DNA from: Microbulbifer agarilyticus
Lineage (GTDB): Bacteria > Pseudomonadota > Gammaproteobacteria > Pseudomonadales > Cellvibrionaceae
NCBI RefSeq assembly: GCF_001999945.1
Contig: NZ_CP019650.1
Coordinates: forward strand, 1,736,001-1,800,000
Reading direction: 5' to 3'
Length of the DNA: 64,000 nucleotides
Made by a program: the position numbers and the translations under genes. The notes under the pieces were generated by a model, which made no database searches, was not told the origin of the DNA, and saw only the letters and a program-made list of their open reading frames with translations. This document shows positions 1 through 10,031 of this stretch, piece after piece (position 1 is the first letter of the stretch; every line of letters begins with the position of its first letter).

Positions 1-32
1 TGCAGGGGTCGCCGTCGAGCAGTCTGGCTGGT

Positions 33-1616
33 TTAGCCGTTATTTGCGCTATCGACAAACAGTGTCAGGCGTTGACCCGGTTGCAGATAGCTGTTCTGGC
101 TGATTTTGTTCCAGCGCACGATATCGCTGATATCGATACGAAACTTTTGCGCGATTCGATATAGCGAGTCGCCACTGCGGACTCGGTAAGACACTTTGCG
201 GGTGGTGCGGCTGTTGCTCGAGCTGTTGCTTGTACCTTTTGCGTTGTACGCGACCAGCTTGCGCCCGGGACGCAAGGTGTCACCTGGAGCCATGTTGTTC
301 CAGCTCGCCAGTGAGCGTACTTTGACGTTCAGGCTGCGGGCGATACCCCAAAGAGTGTCACCTGGGCGCACGGTGTAGCTGGTTTTGCGTCCCTTGCCGG
401 AAGACTGGCGGCGCTTCACGCGCTGATCGATGGAATAAGCGTACTGGGCGTTGGGGCCGGAAGCGCTCGGAATCAGCAGGGTCTGGCCTGCACGGATTCT
501 GCTGCCGCGCAGTTTGTTGGCCTGCTGAATCGCGGCGATCGTGGTTTCGTAGCGGCGCGCAATGACCGACAGCGAGTCGCCGTTGGCTACCCGGTAGTGC
601 TGCCAGCTTACGCGCTGATCGGCAGGTAGCTTGTCCAGGGCTTCAACGAACCGTGTACTCTTTTCATGGGGAACCAGCAGTCGGTGATTGCCTTCGGGAT
701 CTGTCGCCCAGCGGTTATAGCCGGGGTTCAGCAGGTACAACTCTTCAATCTCCACACCAGCGAGATCTGCCGCCTGGGCGAGGTCAATCTGGCTGCCCAC
801 GTTTACTGCAGCGTAATAGGGTTCGTTACCCACATCGTGCAGCGGCACCTTGTAGTGGTTTGGGCGGGAGACCACTTCCGCTAGCGCCAGAAGTTGTGGC
901 ACGTAGCGGCGGGTTTCGCGAGGGAGCTTCAGATCCCAGAAACTGGTGCCCTTACCGGCGCGCGCATTGCGCTCGCGCGCGCGGCGTACAGTACCTTCGC
1001 CGGCGTTGTAGGCCGCGAGTACTAAAAGCCAATCGTTATCGAACTTGGCGGCCAGGTAGTTGAAGTACTCGGAGGCCGCGCGGGTGGACTCCACCACATC
1101 GCGGCGGCCGTCATACCACCAGTTCTGGTGCAAGCCAAAAGAGCGTCCGGTCGCGGGAATGAACTGCCACATCCCGGAGGCTTGTGCGTGGGAATAGGCG
1201 AAAGGATCGTAGGCGCTCTCGACGATGGGGAGTAGGGCAAATTCGAGCGGGATGTTTTCCTGCTCCAGTTGCTCGGCCACGTGGAAGATATAGCGGCGGG
1301 AGCGCTCGGTAACCCGGGCCATATAGCCCTGGTTAGAGGAAAAATATTTTACGTAGTCCTGGACCTTTGGGCGGTTTGTTTCGCGATCCAAGGTAAAACC
1401 CTGGCGGAGGCGGTGCCAAATGTCGTTATTGGCCAGTGCGGGTTCAGCGGCATTGAGAATATTCTCGCTGATGGCGCTGTCCATACTCGGCATGGAATCC
1501 ACGCCGTCAGCCGGTTCAATCTGGGCGGTTTTCGCCGGGGTGGGTGCAGAGTCAATCTGGGTGCAGGCCCCTACCGCTGTTGCCAACAGCGCAACAGCAA
1601 ACTTTTTATAAACCAT
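33..1616 (-). CDS. mltD: Membrane-bound lytic murein transglycosylase D
   Basis: Cleaves the glycan strands of peptidoglycan at the outer membrane. The N-terminus is a lipoprotein signal with lipobox AVGAC (Cys18). A family 1 SLT domain follows at about residues 115-230, with the catalytic Glu in PIVESAYDP and the conserved SGMWQFIP and AAYNAGEG motifs. Three LysM domains come after it (about 345-390, 413-460 and 475-522), each starting YRV/YTV..GDSL/GDTL and ending in a PGQ-type motif; they bind peptidoglycan. At 527 residues it is near full family length. It lies downstream of gloB on the same strand across a gap of 197 bases. The mltD-gloB pairing is the same as in Pseudomonas. Confidence 0.95.
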   Translation of the reverse strand: MVYKKFAVALLATAVGACTQIDSAPTPAKTAQIEPADGVDSMPSMDSAISENILNAAEPALANNDIWHRLRQGFTLDRETNRPKVQDYVKYFSSNQGYMARVTERSRRYIFHVAEQLEQENIPLEFALLPIVESAYDPFAYSHAQASGMWQFIPATGRSFGLHQNWWYDGRRDVVESTRAASEYFNYLAAKFDNDWLLVLAAYNAGEGTVRRARERNARAGKGTSFWDLKLPRETRRYVPQLLALAEVVSRPNHYKVPLHDVGNEPYYAAVNVGSQIDLAQAADLAGVEIEELYLLNPGYNRWATDPEGNHRLLVPHEKSTRFVEALDKLPADQRVSWQHYRVANGDSLSVIARRYETTIAAIQQANKLRGSRIRAGQTLLIPSASGPNAQYAYSIDQRVKRRQSSGKGRKTSYTVRPGDTLWGIARSLNVKVRSLASWNNMAPGDTLRPGRKLVAYNAKGTSNSSSNSRTTRKVSYRVRSGDSLYRIAQKFRIDISDIVRWNKISQNSYLQPGQRLTLFVDSANNG

Positions 1617-1813
1617 TCTGGTATCCGAGGTCTGTAATTATCTCTTTGCTCTGCACCGAACTGGCCAGGAATCTTGGGCGGATGCTGCCAAGGCGTCGTT
1701 ATTTTTGATGCCGGCAGGCCCTAGAAGAGGCGTCGTTGAATAATGCGCATGAGCTTTGTTGTGTAATTGTCTGATTCTAAAGAGGAGGGTGAGTCCTGGT
1801 CAATGCGATTTGG

Positions 1814-2572
1814 TCAAAAAACGTCCTTCTGTTGGCGCAAATTGGCGAAAATTTCGACAGGGTTCGCATTCTTCGGCAGACCTTTTGCCTGCGCCTGTAG
1901 GCGTATATCTGGATCGTCGGTGCGCAGGAACGGGTTAGTGGCGCGCTCCAGCTCAATGTTCGAGGGGAGGGTTGGCTCTCCGCGTGCGCGGATGGCTTCC
2001 GCATTCTGTTGGCGATCGCGCAGGCGTGAATTATTGGCGTCGACGGCGAGGGCAAATTCGAGGTTCGCCAGTGTGTACTCGTGGGCGCAGTAGACACGAG
2101 TGTCGCCCGGCAGCGCTGCCAGGCGTGACAGTGACTGATACATCTGGCTCGGCGTGCCCTCGAACAGTCGGCCGCAGCCGCCGGCAAACAGGGTGTCACC
2201 ACAGAACAGGTGTATCGTTTCACCGTCCGTCAAAACCAGTGCGATATGGTCCAGGGTGTGGCCTGGCACCGCGAGCACCTCACAGGGCGCGCCCAGCAGG
2301 TTAAAGTGGTCGCCGTCACGCAGCGGGTGGGTGACTCCTTCAATAGTGGCGGGACCGTAAACGGGGCAGTTAAAAGCCGCAGTGAGCGCTGCGACGCCTC
2401 CGGTGTGGTCGAAATGGTGGTGGGTCAGCAGTATGCCGTTTAACGGCTTGCCTGCGAGTGCTGCCATGACAGGAGTCGCATCGCCGGGATCGACTACCCA
2501 GTGTTCGTCACTCTGTTGTAAGTGCCAGATATAGTTATCGTTAAATGCTGGGATGGGGCGGATTGTGATCAT
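1814..2572 (-). CDS. gloB: Hydroxyacylglutathione hydrolase (glyoxalase II)
   Basis: Hydrolyses S-D-lactoylglutathione to D-lactate and glutathione, the second step of methylglyoxal detoxification in the cytosol. It has the metallo-beta-lactamase metal motif LLTHHHFDHTGG near residue 52, the later ligands in VPGHTLDHIALVL and FCGDTLFAGGCGR, and the family C-terminal domain. The length of 252 aa is typical. A GGGG stretch sits about 8 bases before the ATG. It is divergent from the methyltransferase at 2733, so 2573-2732 should hold both promoters. Confidence 0.95.
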   Translation of the reverse strand: MITIRPIPAFNDNYIWHLQQSDEHWVVDPGDATPVMAALAGKPLNGILLTHHHFDHTGGVAALTAAFNCPVYGPATIEGVTHPLRDGDHFNLLGAPCEVLAVPGHTLDHIALVLTDGETIHLFCGDTLFAGGCGRLFEGTPSQMYQSLSRLAALPGDTRVYCAHEYTLANLEFALAVDANNSRLRDRQQNAEAIRARGEPTLPSNIELERATNPFLRTDDPDIRLQAQAKGLPKNANPVEIFANLRQQKDVF

Positions 2573-2732
2573 TAGCTGTCCCCGCTAACCTAAGGATGAT
2601 TGGCGCAACATTAGCACAGCCTGCATGGTCATTTGTGCACTTGGTGAGATAGGGTATTCTGACTTCTGACCGAATATCCATGCCCGCCGTATGTGGGCCT
2701 CTGTGCTGATTGTCACAATATAGGAGCTGGAG

Positions 2733-3560
2733 ATGACTAGGATGCCGGAAAATCCGGAAAAACATTCCCTGTTCTATCGCGGGAAAGCGCCTATTTCTCC
2801 GCTGGCAGATTCCTGTCCGGCGTTAAGTGACTGGTTCGACAGTGGTCTTGGCCGGGAAATTCTCACCCAGCAGCTGGCGCTGGTGCAGCCAGTAGTGGAG
2901 GGAATGTTCGGCTATCACCTGATGCAGGCGAGCGTGGCGCGACAAGTCGATTTCGCCGCGTGCAGTCGCATCAATCACCGGTTCAAATTGAGCCCCTGTG
3001 CGGAAGGACAGGGGGCGGCGCTGGTGGAATTTGAGCAGTTGCCGCTGCCGTCTGAGTCAATTGATGTGGCTGTGCTGCACCATCTGCTGGACTTCTCTCC
3101 TCAGCCCCATCAGGTGCTGAGAGAAGCTGCGCGGGTATTGATTCCCGGCGGGCATATGGTACTTATTGGATTCAATCCTTTCTCCCTGCTGGGGCTCGCG
3201 CGGTTGTTTGGCGGTTCCAGTCCCTACCAGCTGGGTAACCAGTTGCGCGCGGCGCGGATCGAGGATTGGATGAACCTGTTGGACCTGCAGTCCGGACAGG
3301 TGGAGCGCGGATTTTTCCGTATGCCGCTCAATCATGGGGACCTGCTCTCCAAGACTTCCTGGATGGAGCGGGTGGGTACGCGCTGGCACTTGCCGTGGGG
3401 CGGCTTTTACATCATAGTCGCGCGCAAAGAAGTGGCGCGGATGCGCACCATTAAGCTCAACTGGCGAGGCGAAAAGAAACCTGCCCTGAGCGCAGTGCCG
3501 AGCAGTCCACGGGTGGCTGCCCGGGGGCGCCACCACAAGCAAGGCCGCCACAATAAGTGA
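2733..3560 (+). CDS. SAM-dependent class I methyltransferase
   Basis: Predicted methyltransferase of the Methyltransf_11 type, substrate unknown. The recognisable part is the middle: an acidic/hydrophobic strand with LPLPSESIDVAVLHHLLDF (about residues 97-115), then EAARVLIPGGHMVLIGFNP, the usual post-motif region. A canonical glycine-rich motif I (DxGxGxG) is not visible; the family in this chromosomal position is also divergent. The C-terminus is basic (GRHHKQGRHNK). A GGAG ribosome site precedes the ATG. It sits between gloB and rnhA, the same place as in pseudomonads and enterobacteria (YafS-like). Function is inferred from fold only. Confidence 0.8.
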   Translation: MTRMPENPEKHSLFYRGKAPISPLADSCPALSDWFDSGLGREILTQQLALVQPVVEGMFGYHLMQASVARQVDFAACSRINHRFKLSPCAEGQGAALVEFEQLPLPSESIDVAVLHHLLDFSPQPHQVLREAARVLIPGGHMVLIGFNPFSLLGLARLFGGSSPYQLGNQLRAARIEDWMNLLDLQSGQVERGFFRMPLNHGDLLSKTSWMERVGTRWHLPWGGFYIIVARKEVARMRTIKLNWRGEKKPALSAVPSSPRVAARGRHHKQGRHNK

Positions 3561-3638
3561 CGAGCCCAAACAGGTTGTACCAGAGTGAAGCTGTACCAAA
3601 ACGGAGTGCAGCTCCAATAATTTCATAATGAGAACGCA

Positions 3639-4079
3639 TTGAAACAAGTCACCATTTATACCGATGGCGCTTGCCGGGGTAATCCCGGTCCGGGCGGTTG
3701 GGGCGTATTGCTGATGAGCGGTGACGCCGAAAAAGAGTTGTGCGGGGGTGAGTCTATGACCACCAATAATCGCATGGAGCTGATGGCCGCAATTCAGGCA
3801 TTACAGGCGCTGAATCAGCACTGTCGCGTCGACCTGCATACGGACTCACAATATGTGCGTCAGGGCATTACCGGTTGGATTCACAACTGGAAAAAGAATG
3901 GTTGGAAAACCGCAAACAAAAAACCAGTGAAAAATGCCGACTTGTGGCAGGAGCTGGATAGCGCGATTGGCGAACACGACGTGCACTGGCACTGGGTGAA
4001 GGGGCACGCCGGTGACCCGGGCAATGAGCGGGCAGATGCGCTGGCGAACCGCGGAATTGACGAATTGGGGGCCTGTTAA
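3639..4079 (+). CDS. rnhA: Ribonuclease HI
   Basis: Degrades the RNA strand of RNA-DNA hybrids (R-loops, Okazaki primers). The four catalytic acids are visible: Asp in [16 protein letters not shown], Glu in [10 protein letters not shown], Asp in LHTDSQYV and Asp in GNERADALA. The length of 146 aa is typical for RNase HI. The start is a TTG codon: there is no in-frame ATG nearby, and this codon gives the normal [11 protein letters not shown]-terminus. Only three bases separate its stop from dnaQ, so the two are very likely co-transcribed. Confidence 0.96.
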   Translation: MKQVTIYTDGACRGNPGPGGWGVLLMSGDAEKELCGGESMTTNNRMELMAAIQALQALNQHCRVDLHTDSQYVRQGITGWIHNWKKNGWKTANKKPVKNADLWQELDSAIGEHDVHWHWVKGHAGDPGNERADALANRGIDELGAC

Positions 4080-4082
4080 AGC

Positions 4083-4805
4083 ATGCGGCAAATTGTTCTG
4101 GATACCGAAACCACCGGTCTTGATCCCAAGTCAGGGCATCGCATTATTGAGATTGGTTGCGTAGAGCTGATCAACCGCAAATTGACCGGCCGTCACTACC
4201 ACCAGTACATCAATCCCGAGCGCGAAGTCGACGATGGCGCAATTGAGGTGCACGGCATCACCAACGAGTTCCTCGTTGATAAGCCCATCTTCTCGCAGGT
4301 GGTCGACGAGTTTATGACCTTCTGTGATGGTGCCGAGTTGGTCATTCATAACGCACCATTTGACGTTGGGTTTATCGATGCAGAGCTAAAGCGCTTGAGG
4401 AGTCCTCGCTGGCAAAACGTTGCCGCACATTGCGGAGTGCTGGATACCCTGGCCCTGGCGCGAGAAAAGCATCCGGGTCAGAAGAACAATCTGGACGCCC
4501 TGTGTAAGCGTTACTTCGTGGATAATTCCCAGCGCGACCTTCACGGCGCTTTGCTGGATGCGGAGATCCTTGCCGACGTCTATCTGATTATGACTGGCGG
4601 CCAAACGGACCTGTTGGCCAGTAACGATGCGTCCGGTGATACGGATCAGAAGCAGGAGGCAAGTGCTTTGGAGGCGGGTGCTATTCGTCGTCTCAGCGGT
4701 GAGCGGGCGTCCCTCAATGTGGTGCGTGCAAATGAACAGGAGCTAGATGCGCACGCTGCGTTTCTGGCGATGCTGGAAAAATCCGGCGGAAAGCATTTCT
4801 GGTAG
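4083..4805 (+). CDS. dnaQ: DNA polymerase III subunit epsilon (3'-5' proofreading exonuclease)
   Basis: Proofreading subunit of the replicative polymerase core. DEDDh exonuclease motifs are present: Exo I VLDTETTGLDP, Exo II NAPFDVGFID, Exo III HGALLDAEILADVYL. The C-terminal tail of about 60 residues, after the exonuclease domain, is the part that binds the alpha subunit in the family. The length of 240 aa is normal. It is coupled to rnhA and followed by a strong terminator at 4844-4884. Confidence 0.96.
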   Translation: MRQIVLDTETTGLDPKSGHRIIEIGCVELINRKLTGRHYHQYINPEREVDDGAIEVHGITNEFLVDKPIFSQVVDEFMTFCDGAELVIHNAPFDVGFIDAELKRLRSPRWQNVAAHCGVLDTLALAREKHPGQKNNLDALCKRYFVDNSQRDLHGALLDAEILADVYLIMTGGQTDLLASNDASGDTDQKQEASALEAGAIRRLSGERASLNVVRANEQELDAHAAFLAMLEKSGGKHFW

Positions 4806-4843
4806 TTGAGTGCGTTGTGTTTGAATCGTATGCACGTATCAGC

Positions 4844-4884
4844 ATGAAATAAAAAAGGGGCCAAGGGCCCCTTTTTTATTTCAT
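4844..4884. terminator. Bidirectional rho-independent terminator
   Basis: Perfect 19-bp inverted repeat with an AAG loop. The core is GGGGCC/GGCCCC flanked by six A on the left and six T on the right, so it works as a terminator on both strands. It lies between the convergent genes dnaQ (plus, ends 4805) and nhaB (minus, ends 4916). Confidence 0.95.
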
Positions 4885-4915
4885 GTGGTTTTGTTTCATA
4901 TGGCTCGGCGAATAC

Positions 4916-6448
4916 TCAGATCGCAAATACTACGCAGATCAGTGCGACCACAGTCAGCACGAGAGTGTAGGGCAGGGCCATCACCACCATGCGGCCGTAG
5001 GACAGGCGAATCAGTGGTGCCAGTGCGGAAGTCAGCAGGAACAGGAAGGCCGCCTGGCCATTGGGTGTGGCAACACTCGGCAGGTTAGTGCCGGTGTTAA
5101 TCGCAATCGCCAGCTTGTCGAAATGTTCGCGGGTAATATCGCCGGCGAGCAACGCGTCCTTCACCTCATTAATGTAGACGGTCGCCACGAACACGTTGTC
5201 ACTGATCATAGAGAGCACACCGTTGGCCAGGAATAGGGTGCCCGGCTGTTGCTCCGGTTCCAGGCTCAGCACAAAGTGGGTGATCGGCGCGAACAGGTGT
5301 TGTTGGTGAATCACCGCAACAATGGCGAAGAACACCACCAGTAACGCGGTGAAGGGGAGGGCTTCTTCAAACGCGTGGCCGATCCGCGGTTCCTGGATAA
5401 CACCGTTAAAAGCGGTGAGCAGCACGATGATCATCAGCCCAATAATGCCTACTTCGGCCACATGAAAGGCTAGGGAAAGCACCAGAATTACCGCAACGAT
5501 GCCCTGAACCCAGAGTTCGACCACGTCGCGCTGGGTGCGCTTCTGTTCCTGTTCGGTGGCGAAATTGGAAAGTACTTCGCGCACTGCGTCAGGCAGTTTG
5601 GCGCCGTAACCGAAGACTTTGGCTTTCTCCAGCAGGAAGCAGGTTGTCAGGCCAGCGGCGAACGCGGGAATGGTTACCGGGGCCATCTGCTGGAAAAACT
5701 GTACGAAGTCCCAGCCGGCTTTTTCTGCGATCAGCAGGTTTTGCGGTTCGCCTACCAGGGTGCATACACCACCCAGCGCAGTGCCAACGGCTCCGTGCAT
5801 AATGAGGCTGCGCAAAAAGGCGCGGAACTGGTCCAGATCGGAACGGTGGTATTCAACCACGTGGTCGTCGTGGGAGTGGTCGTGATCCGAATGAGCTGGG
5901 CGATTGGAAGCTGTCTTGTGGTAAACCGCGTAGAAGCCCACCGCAACAGCGATCAGTACGGCGGTGACTGTCAGGGCATCCAGGAATGCGGACAACACTG
6001 CGGAAACACCGCAAAACAGCAGTGATAAAGTTGTCTTGGAACGAATGCCGACGAGGAGCTTGGTAAACACGTAAAGCAGCAGGCTCTTCATAAAGTAGAT
6101 GCCGGCCACCATAAACATCAGCAGGAGAATAACCTGCAGGTTTTCTTTTACTTCGTGGTAGACCGCGTCGCTGCTGGTGAGGCCGAGCAGTACCGCTTCA
6201 ATGGCGAGCAGGCCGCCGGGCTGAAGCGGGTAGCATTTGAGGGCCATGGCCAGAGTGAAGATAAATTCACCAATCAGAACCCAGCCGGCCACAAATGGGG
6301 AGGTGGCGTAGAGAAGGATTGGGTTCAGGATCAGGAACAGGGCGATGGTCAGCTTGTACCAGTCCGGCGCTTCCCCGAGGAAGTTGGCGGTAAATGCACG
6401 GGCCATGCCGCCACCCGCCGTGGGCAGAGTATCGTTTAGAGAGTTCAT
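4916..6448 (-). CDS. nhaB: Na+/H+ antiporter NhaB
   Basis: Inner-membrane electrogenic sodium/proton antiporter for sodium and pH homeostasis. Many hydrophobic segments run along the length, and family regions such as [18 protein letters not shown] at the N-terminus, [17 protein letters not shown] and [18 protein letters not shown] are clear. I place the start at the ATG at 6448 (MNSLNDTL), giving 510 residues close to the family length; a GGGAAG site lies just before it. The frame stays open upstream to 6532, but that extension has no family-like sequence. Confidence 0.95.
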   Translation of the reverse strand: MNSLNDTLPTAGGGMARAFTANFLGEAPDWYKLTIALFLILNPILLYATSPFVAGWVLIGEFIFTLAMALKCYPLQPGGLLAIEAVLLGLTSSDAVYHEVKENLQVILLLMFMVAGIYFMKSLLLYVFTKLLVGIRSKTTLSLLFCGVSAVLSAFLDALTVTAVLIAVAVGFYAVYHKTASNRPAHSDHDHSHDDHVVEYHRSDLDQFRAFLRSLIMHGAVGTALGGVCTLVGEPQNLLIAEKAGWDFVQFFQQMAPVTIPAFAAGLTTCFLLEKAKVFGYGAKLPDAVREVLSNFATEQEQKRTQRDVVELWVQGIVAVILVLSLAFHVAEVGIIGLMIIVLLTAFNGVIQEPRIGHAFEEALPFTALLVVFFAIVAVIHQQHLFAPITHFVLSLEPEQQPGTLFLANGVLSMISDNVFVATVYINEVKDALLAGDITREHFDKLAIAINTGTNLPSVATPNGQAAFLFLLTSALAPLIRLSYGRMVVMALPYTLVLTVVALICVVFAI

Positions 6449-6724
6449 TTTTGTTACTTCCCTGGTCCTCTGAGTGCCCTTTCCCGCGGTCGCCGGGATT
6501 TCGGCGGGGGAAAGTACCGATTTCGACCCCAAAAATCAATTGGTTTTACCTGCTGTGACCCGGTTTAGACTATGCGTCCGCTATTTTGTCGATTGATCGG
6601 TGGAAATGAATTGATTTAATCTGGAAACTTCTACGGTTGTGTACAAGTGAGCCAGTTTCCGGGGGTTGGGCTACGGCCTGGGGAAGCTGGGGTAAAAATA
6701 ATGAAAATTGCAGTGGTGTAGGCA

Positions 6725-8422
6725 ATGAGTGGATTGCGTGAAATCAATCTGACTTCCATCAGTCTGGTCAAAGACGAGCTGGTTGCGAGTATTGAGGGGG
6801 CTACTGGCCATCTGGACCAGTTCGCGGTAGATCTGGCGGATAAGGTAGCGCTGGAAAAGTGTATCCAGGGGCTTCGCCAGGTGACCGGTGTATTGCAAAT
6901 GGTCCAGCTGAGCGCGGCGGAGCTGCTTGCCCAGGAAATGCTGAGTGCGATGGGGGATCTGCTTCAGGACCGCCAGCAATCTCCGCAGGACCTGTTGGAG
7001 AGCTTGGGGACCGCGTTTTACGTGCTAACCCGCTACCTCGACTTCGTGCAGAGCCGTGCAGCACCCCGCCCGGAGCTGTTGGTTCCCTATATCAACAGTC
7101 TTCGACTGGCTCGTGCTCAGGCACCGGTGCCCGAAAGTCATTTCCTGCGTTGCCGCCTGGACGCCACCGTCCCGGGTGCGGTTTCTTCGGCAGTGATGTC
7201 CGAGGACCTGAAAACCTTTGTGCGACGCTTCCGCCATATGTATCAGGTTGGATTGCTGGCGCTGCTCAAGGGCAAGCCCCGCGGTCCGGCCTACACCATG
7301 ATGGCCCGCGCACTTCAGCGTATTGCCAGCGTTTGCGCTGGCCGCCCCAACGGCAAGTTGTGGTCGGTTGCGGGTGCAGCGTTTGCCGCCATGGCAAGCC
7401 GCGAGATGCTGGTGAACCGTCAACGGGTTATGGTTTTCAGCATGCTCGACCGTCGACTGCGCAACATCTGCCGCGACGGTGACACCGTGCTGGATCAACC
7501 TGCACCACCGGTACTGATCAAAGAGTGTCTCTACTGGCTGGCCCTGGCTGGGCCGTCGGGGCAGGGCGAAAAGCTGCTTCAGGTATTCAGCGTGCGCCCG
7601 TTGGACTATCGCGAGCCTGAACTGGAGCGCGATCGGGCGAGTCTGGGAGGGCCGGGCGCTACGGCCATTGCCGCTGTTGCCAACGCGCTGGAGGAGGAGC
7701 TTTCCGGTGTGCGCCGCCTGCTGGATGATGCCGAAATGGTCGGTGTGATTGCAGGCGACGATGAAGGTGGTCTTGTAGATACCCTGCGGCGTATTTCTAA
7801 CACCCTGATCATGCTGAACTTCCGCCGAATTGGTGAAAATTTGGGCGGCTCACTCAGTGCCTATCAGAATTGTGCCCAGGTTGGTGGGCGAGCGGCGGAC
7901 AACGCATTGCAACAGTTGACCAATCAGATCCTGGCCGTGGACAGCACCATTCGTTCTATGCGCCAGCGCTCCACTATCGAGCTGGATGAGAGCGGTCAGG
8001 CAGACGTTGAGCTCGAACGCAGTCAGCTGGAAGACGCTGAGCTGGCGGTGCTGAAGGAAGCCGAGGCAGGGCTCGCATTGATTAAGCGTGCGCTGGGGTC
8101 CTATGCGGAATCCGACTATGACCATGGCCACATTCGCAACGTATCCACCACGCTGAACAGTGTGCGTGGAGGCTTGGTGGTCTTGAGCTTGAGCCGTGCG
8201 GCGGCGGTGGTTGAGCGATTGGCGCACTTTGTCGACGCGGTGATCGATCAGGCCAATACCGCTCCGGCGGTTGAGCAGTCGCTGGAAACGTTTGCCGACG
8301 CGATTATTAGCCTGGAGTACTACCTGAACGAAGTGAAAATGCACCGTCAGGTGGATATGCAGTCTCTGGATTTGGCGGTAGAGAGCCTGGAGGCTCTGGG
8401 TTATCCGGTTGAGGTTGCCTGA
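6725..8422 (+). CDS. fimL: FimL-like Hpt-derived regulator of type IV pili / cAMP signalling
   Basis: Resembles P. aeruginosa FimL, which is related to the N-terminal Hpt array of ChpA and supports surface signalling through the CyaB/Vfr cAMP pathway and type IV pili. Visible features: an all-helical protein of 565 residues starting with a region like ChpA/FimL (SLVKDELVASIEGATGHLDQF, then LRQVTGVLQMVQLSAAELLA), typical of Hpt-fold helical bundles. No response-regulator, HATPase or CheW domain is visible. Strong support comes from position: nhaB-fimL-nudC is the pseudomonad order. In FimL the phosphotransfer residues are reported missing; I did not prove this here. It begins a plus-strand run reaching 14457. 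Confidence 0.8.
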   Translation: MSGLREINLTSISLVKDELVASIEGATGHLDQFAVDLADKVALEKCIQGLRQVTGVLQMVQLSAAELLAQEMLSAMGDLLQDRQQSPQDLLESLGTAFYVLTRYLDFVQSRAAPRPELLVPYINSLRLARAQAPVPESHFLRCRLDATVPGAVSSAVMSEDLKTFVRRFRHMYQVGLLALLKGKPRGPAYTMMARALQRIASVCAGRPNGKLWSVAGAAFAAMASREMLVNRQRVMVFSMLDRRLRNICRDGDTVLDQPAPPVLIKECLYWLALAGPSGQGEKLLQVFSVRPLDYREPELERDRASLGGPGATAIAAVANALEEELSGVRRLLDDAEMVGVIAGDDEGGLVDTLRRISNTLIMLNFRRIGENLGGSLSAYQNCAQVGGRAADNALQQLTNQILAVDSTIRSMRQRSTIELDESGQADVELERSQLEDAELAVLKEAEAGLALIKRALGSYAESDYDHGHIRNVSTTLNSVRGGLVVLSLSRAAAVVERLAHFVDAVIDQANTAPAVEQSLETFADAIISLEYYLNEVKMHRQVDMQSLDLAVESLEALGYPVEVA

Positions 8423-8475
8423 GACGAGTCTCTGGTGCAGTCTTGCCTAAATGACCTGAGTTCAGAGTCTGTCTG

Positions 8476-9288
8476 ATGCCTGACTTCAATCCTGCGGCGA
8501 CTGTATTACCGCACCCCGAGTTCCACTGGCACATAGTGGTTTCCAATGGTGAAGTCCTCTGCGGTGAGCGGGGGCCTTTGCACTCCATATTGCCCATTAG
8601 CCTGTCTGCCGGTGAGCTGGCGACCCATTATCTGGGTGATTGGGCGGGCAAACCCTGTGCGGTGCACCACCTGCCGTTGCGCCTGGCATTGCCCGGTTGC
8701 GAGTGGCGCGGTTTGCGCGCGCTGCTGGGGGCCGTCGAAGAATCCCAGTTTCTATTACTGGGGCGCGCCATGCAGGTAGCAAGCTGGGATCTGGATCATC
8801 GCTTCTGTGGTCGCTGTGGGCTGCAGACCAGCTACCACGCCAAAGACCGCGCACGGGTCTGCGAGCACTGTAACTTCTCTGTATATCCCCGAATTTCACC
8901 TTGTGTCATTATGCTGCTGATACGTGGTGACGAGTGCCTGTTGGCCCGCCACGCCCGTCATCGCCACGCGCTGTATACCGCATTAGCCGGCTTTATCGAG
9001 CCCGGCGAGAGCGCTGAGCAGGCGGTGGTTCGGGAGGCTGAAGAAGAGGTGGGGTTGGCAGTTGGCCTGGAGCCCGGACAATTGCGCTATGTGGGCAGCC
9101 AGCCCTGGCCGTTTCCCGGGCAGCTGATGATCGGCTACCTCGCTGAGGTCACCGGCGGCGAGCTGCGCCCTGACCAGGATGAGATCGCCGAAGCCCGCTG
9201 GTTTCATCGGTCGGAAATTCCGCAGGCCATTCCGCCGGTGGAAACGTTGTCGGGTCAACTGATAAGGACGTTTGTGGAGATGCGTTAG
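8476..9288 (+). CDS. nudC: NAD(+) diphosphatase (Nudix)
   Basis: Splits NADH/NAD+ to NMN(H) and AMP, and the family also removes NAD caps from RNA. It has the zinc ribbon CGRCG...CEHC (about residues 112-136) before the Nudix domain, whose box reads GFIEPGESAEQAVVREAEEE followed by VGL. The downstream SQPWPFPGQLMIGY motif is the NudC signature. The length of 270 aa is typical. The gap of 53 bases after fimL shows no terminator. Confidence 0.95.
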   Translation: MPDFNPAATVLPHPEFHWHIVVSNGEVLCGERGPLHSILPISLSAGELATHYLGDWAGKPCAVHHLPLRLALPGCEWRGLRALLGAVEESQFLLLGRAMQVASWDLDHRFCGRCGLQTSYHAKDRARVCEHCNFSVYPRISPCVIMLLIRGDECLLARHARHRHALYTALAGFIEPGESAEQAVVREAEEEVGLAVGLEPGQLRYVGSQPWPFPGQLMIGYLAEVTGGELRPDQDEIAEARWFHRSEIPQAIPPVETLSGQLIRTFVEMR

Positions 9289-9336
9289 CTTGCGGCTTGG
9301 ATCGCGGGTTATCACCCAGATTAGAGAACAAACATA

Positions 9337-9987
9337 ATGTATATCGCTATTACTTTTACTATTGCGTTTTTTGCCCTGCTGCTTGTTTTTTGGGGCGGCA
9401 AGGTATTGTTGCGTGGCAACTGGCTGTTGGGCTTCCTGCGTGGGTCCGTGGGGTTGCTGTTGCTGGGCGGAGCACTACTGATTGTGCTGCTCGCGCTGGA
9501 TGTCTATAGCTACCGTAATCTCGGGGATGAGCACAGCGTGGGCACCGTCTCGTTCGAGCGCCTTGGGAAGCAGCATTTCCTGGTCAAGTTTTCTGATGAA
9601 GATGGAATATCGCAGGAGTTTGAGCTGTACGGTGATCAGTGGCAGCTGGATGCGCGTATGCTGAAATGGAAGGGCGTGCTGGCGCGCTCGGGTATTGAGC
9701 CTGCTTATCGTTTGGATCGTTTGAGTGGCCGCTATTTGACTCTGCAAGATGAACGTAATAAGGAGCGCTCCGTACATGCGCTTGATTCGAGCAACCACGG
9801 CGTAGACCTGTGGAAGTTTCTGCGTGAAATGGATACTCGTGTTCCGGTGGTAGACGCGGTATATGGCAGTGCCACCTTCCTACCTATGCAAGATGGCGCG
9901 GTATATGAAGTGCGTATCAGCCACTCCGGTTTATTGGCGCGTCCGCTGAACCAGCAGGCGCAGTCAGCGTTGAATGAGTGGCAATAG
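9337..9987 (+). CDS. Conserved membrane protein, two N-terminal TM segments
   Basis: Not recognised as a characterised family. Residues about 3-20 and 27-50 form two hydrophobic segments separated by a short basic loop; the remaining 165 residues are soluble and mixed alpha/beta in character (for example FERLGKQHFLVKFSDEDG). The final part (VVDAVYGSATFLPMQDGAVYEVRI) resembles proteins at the same locus in pseudomonads, often labelled multidrug transporter with no evidence. It lies between nudC and sohB, 49 and 44 bases away, so it is probably in the same operon. Confidence 0.7.
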   Translation: MYIAITFTIAFFALLLVFWGGKVLLRGNWLLGFLRGSVGLLLLGGALLIVLLALDVYSYRNLGDEHSVGTVSFERLGKQHFLVKFSDEDGISQEFELYGDQWQLDARMLKWKGVLARSGIEPAYRLDRLSGRYLTLQDERNKERSVHALDSSNHGVDLWKFLREMDTRVPVVDAVYGSATFLPMQDGAVYEVRISHSGLLARPLNQQAQSALNEWQ

Positions 9988-10031
9988 TTAATTTTGTAAG
10001 TATTTTTTTGACCACAGTAATTGGGGGTTGA

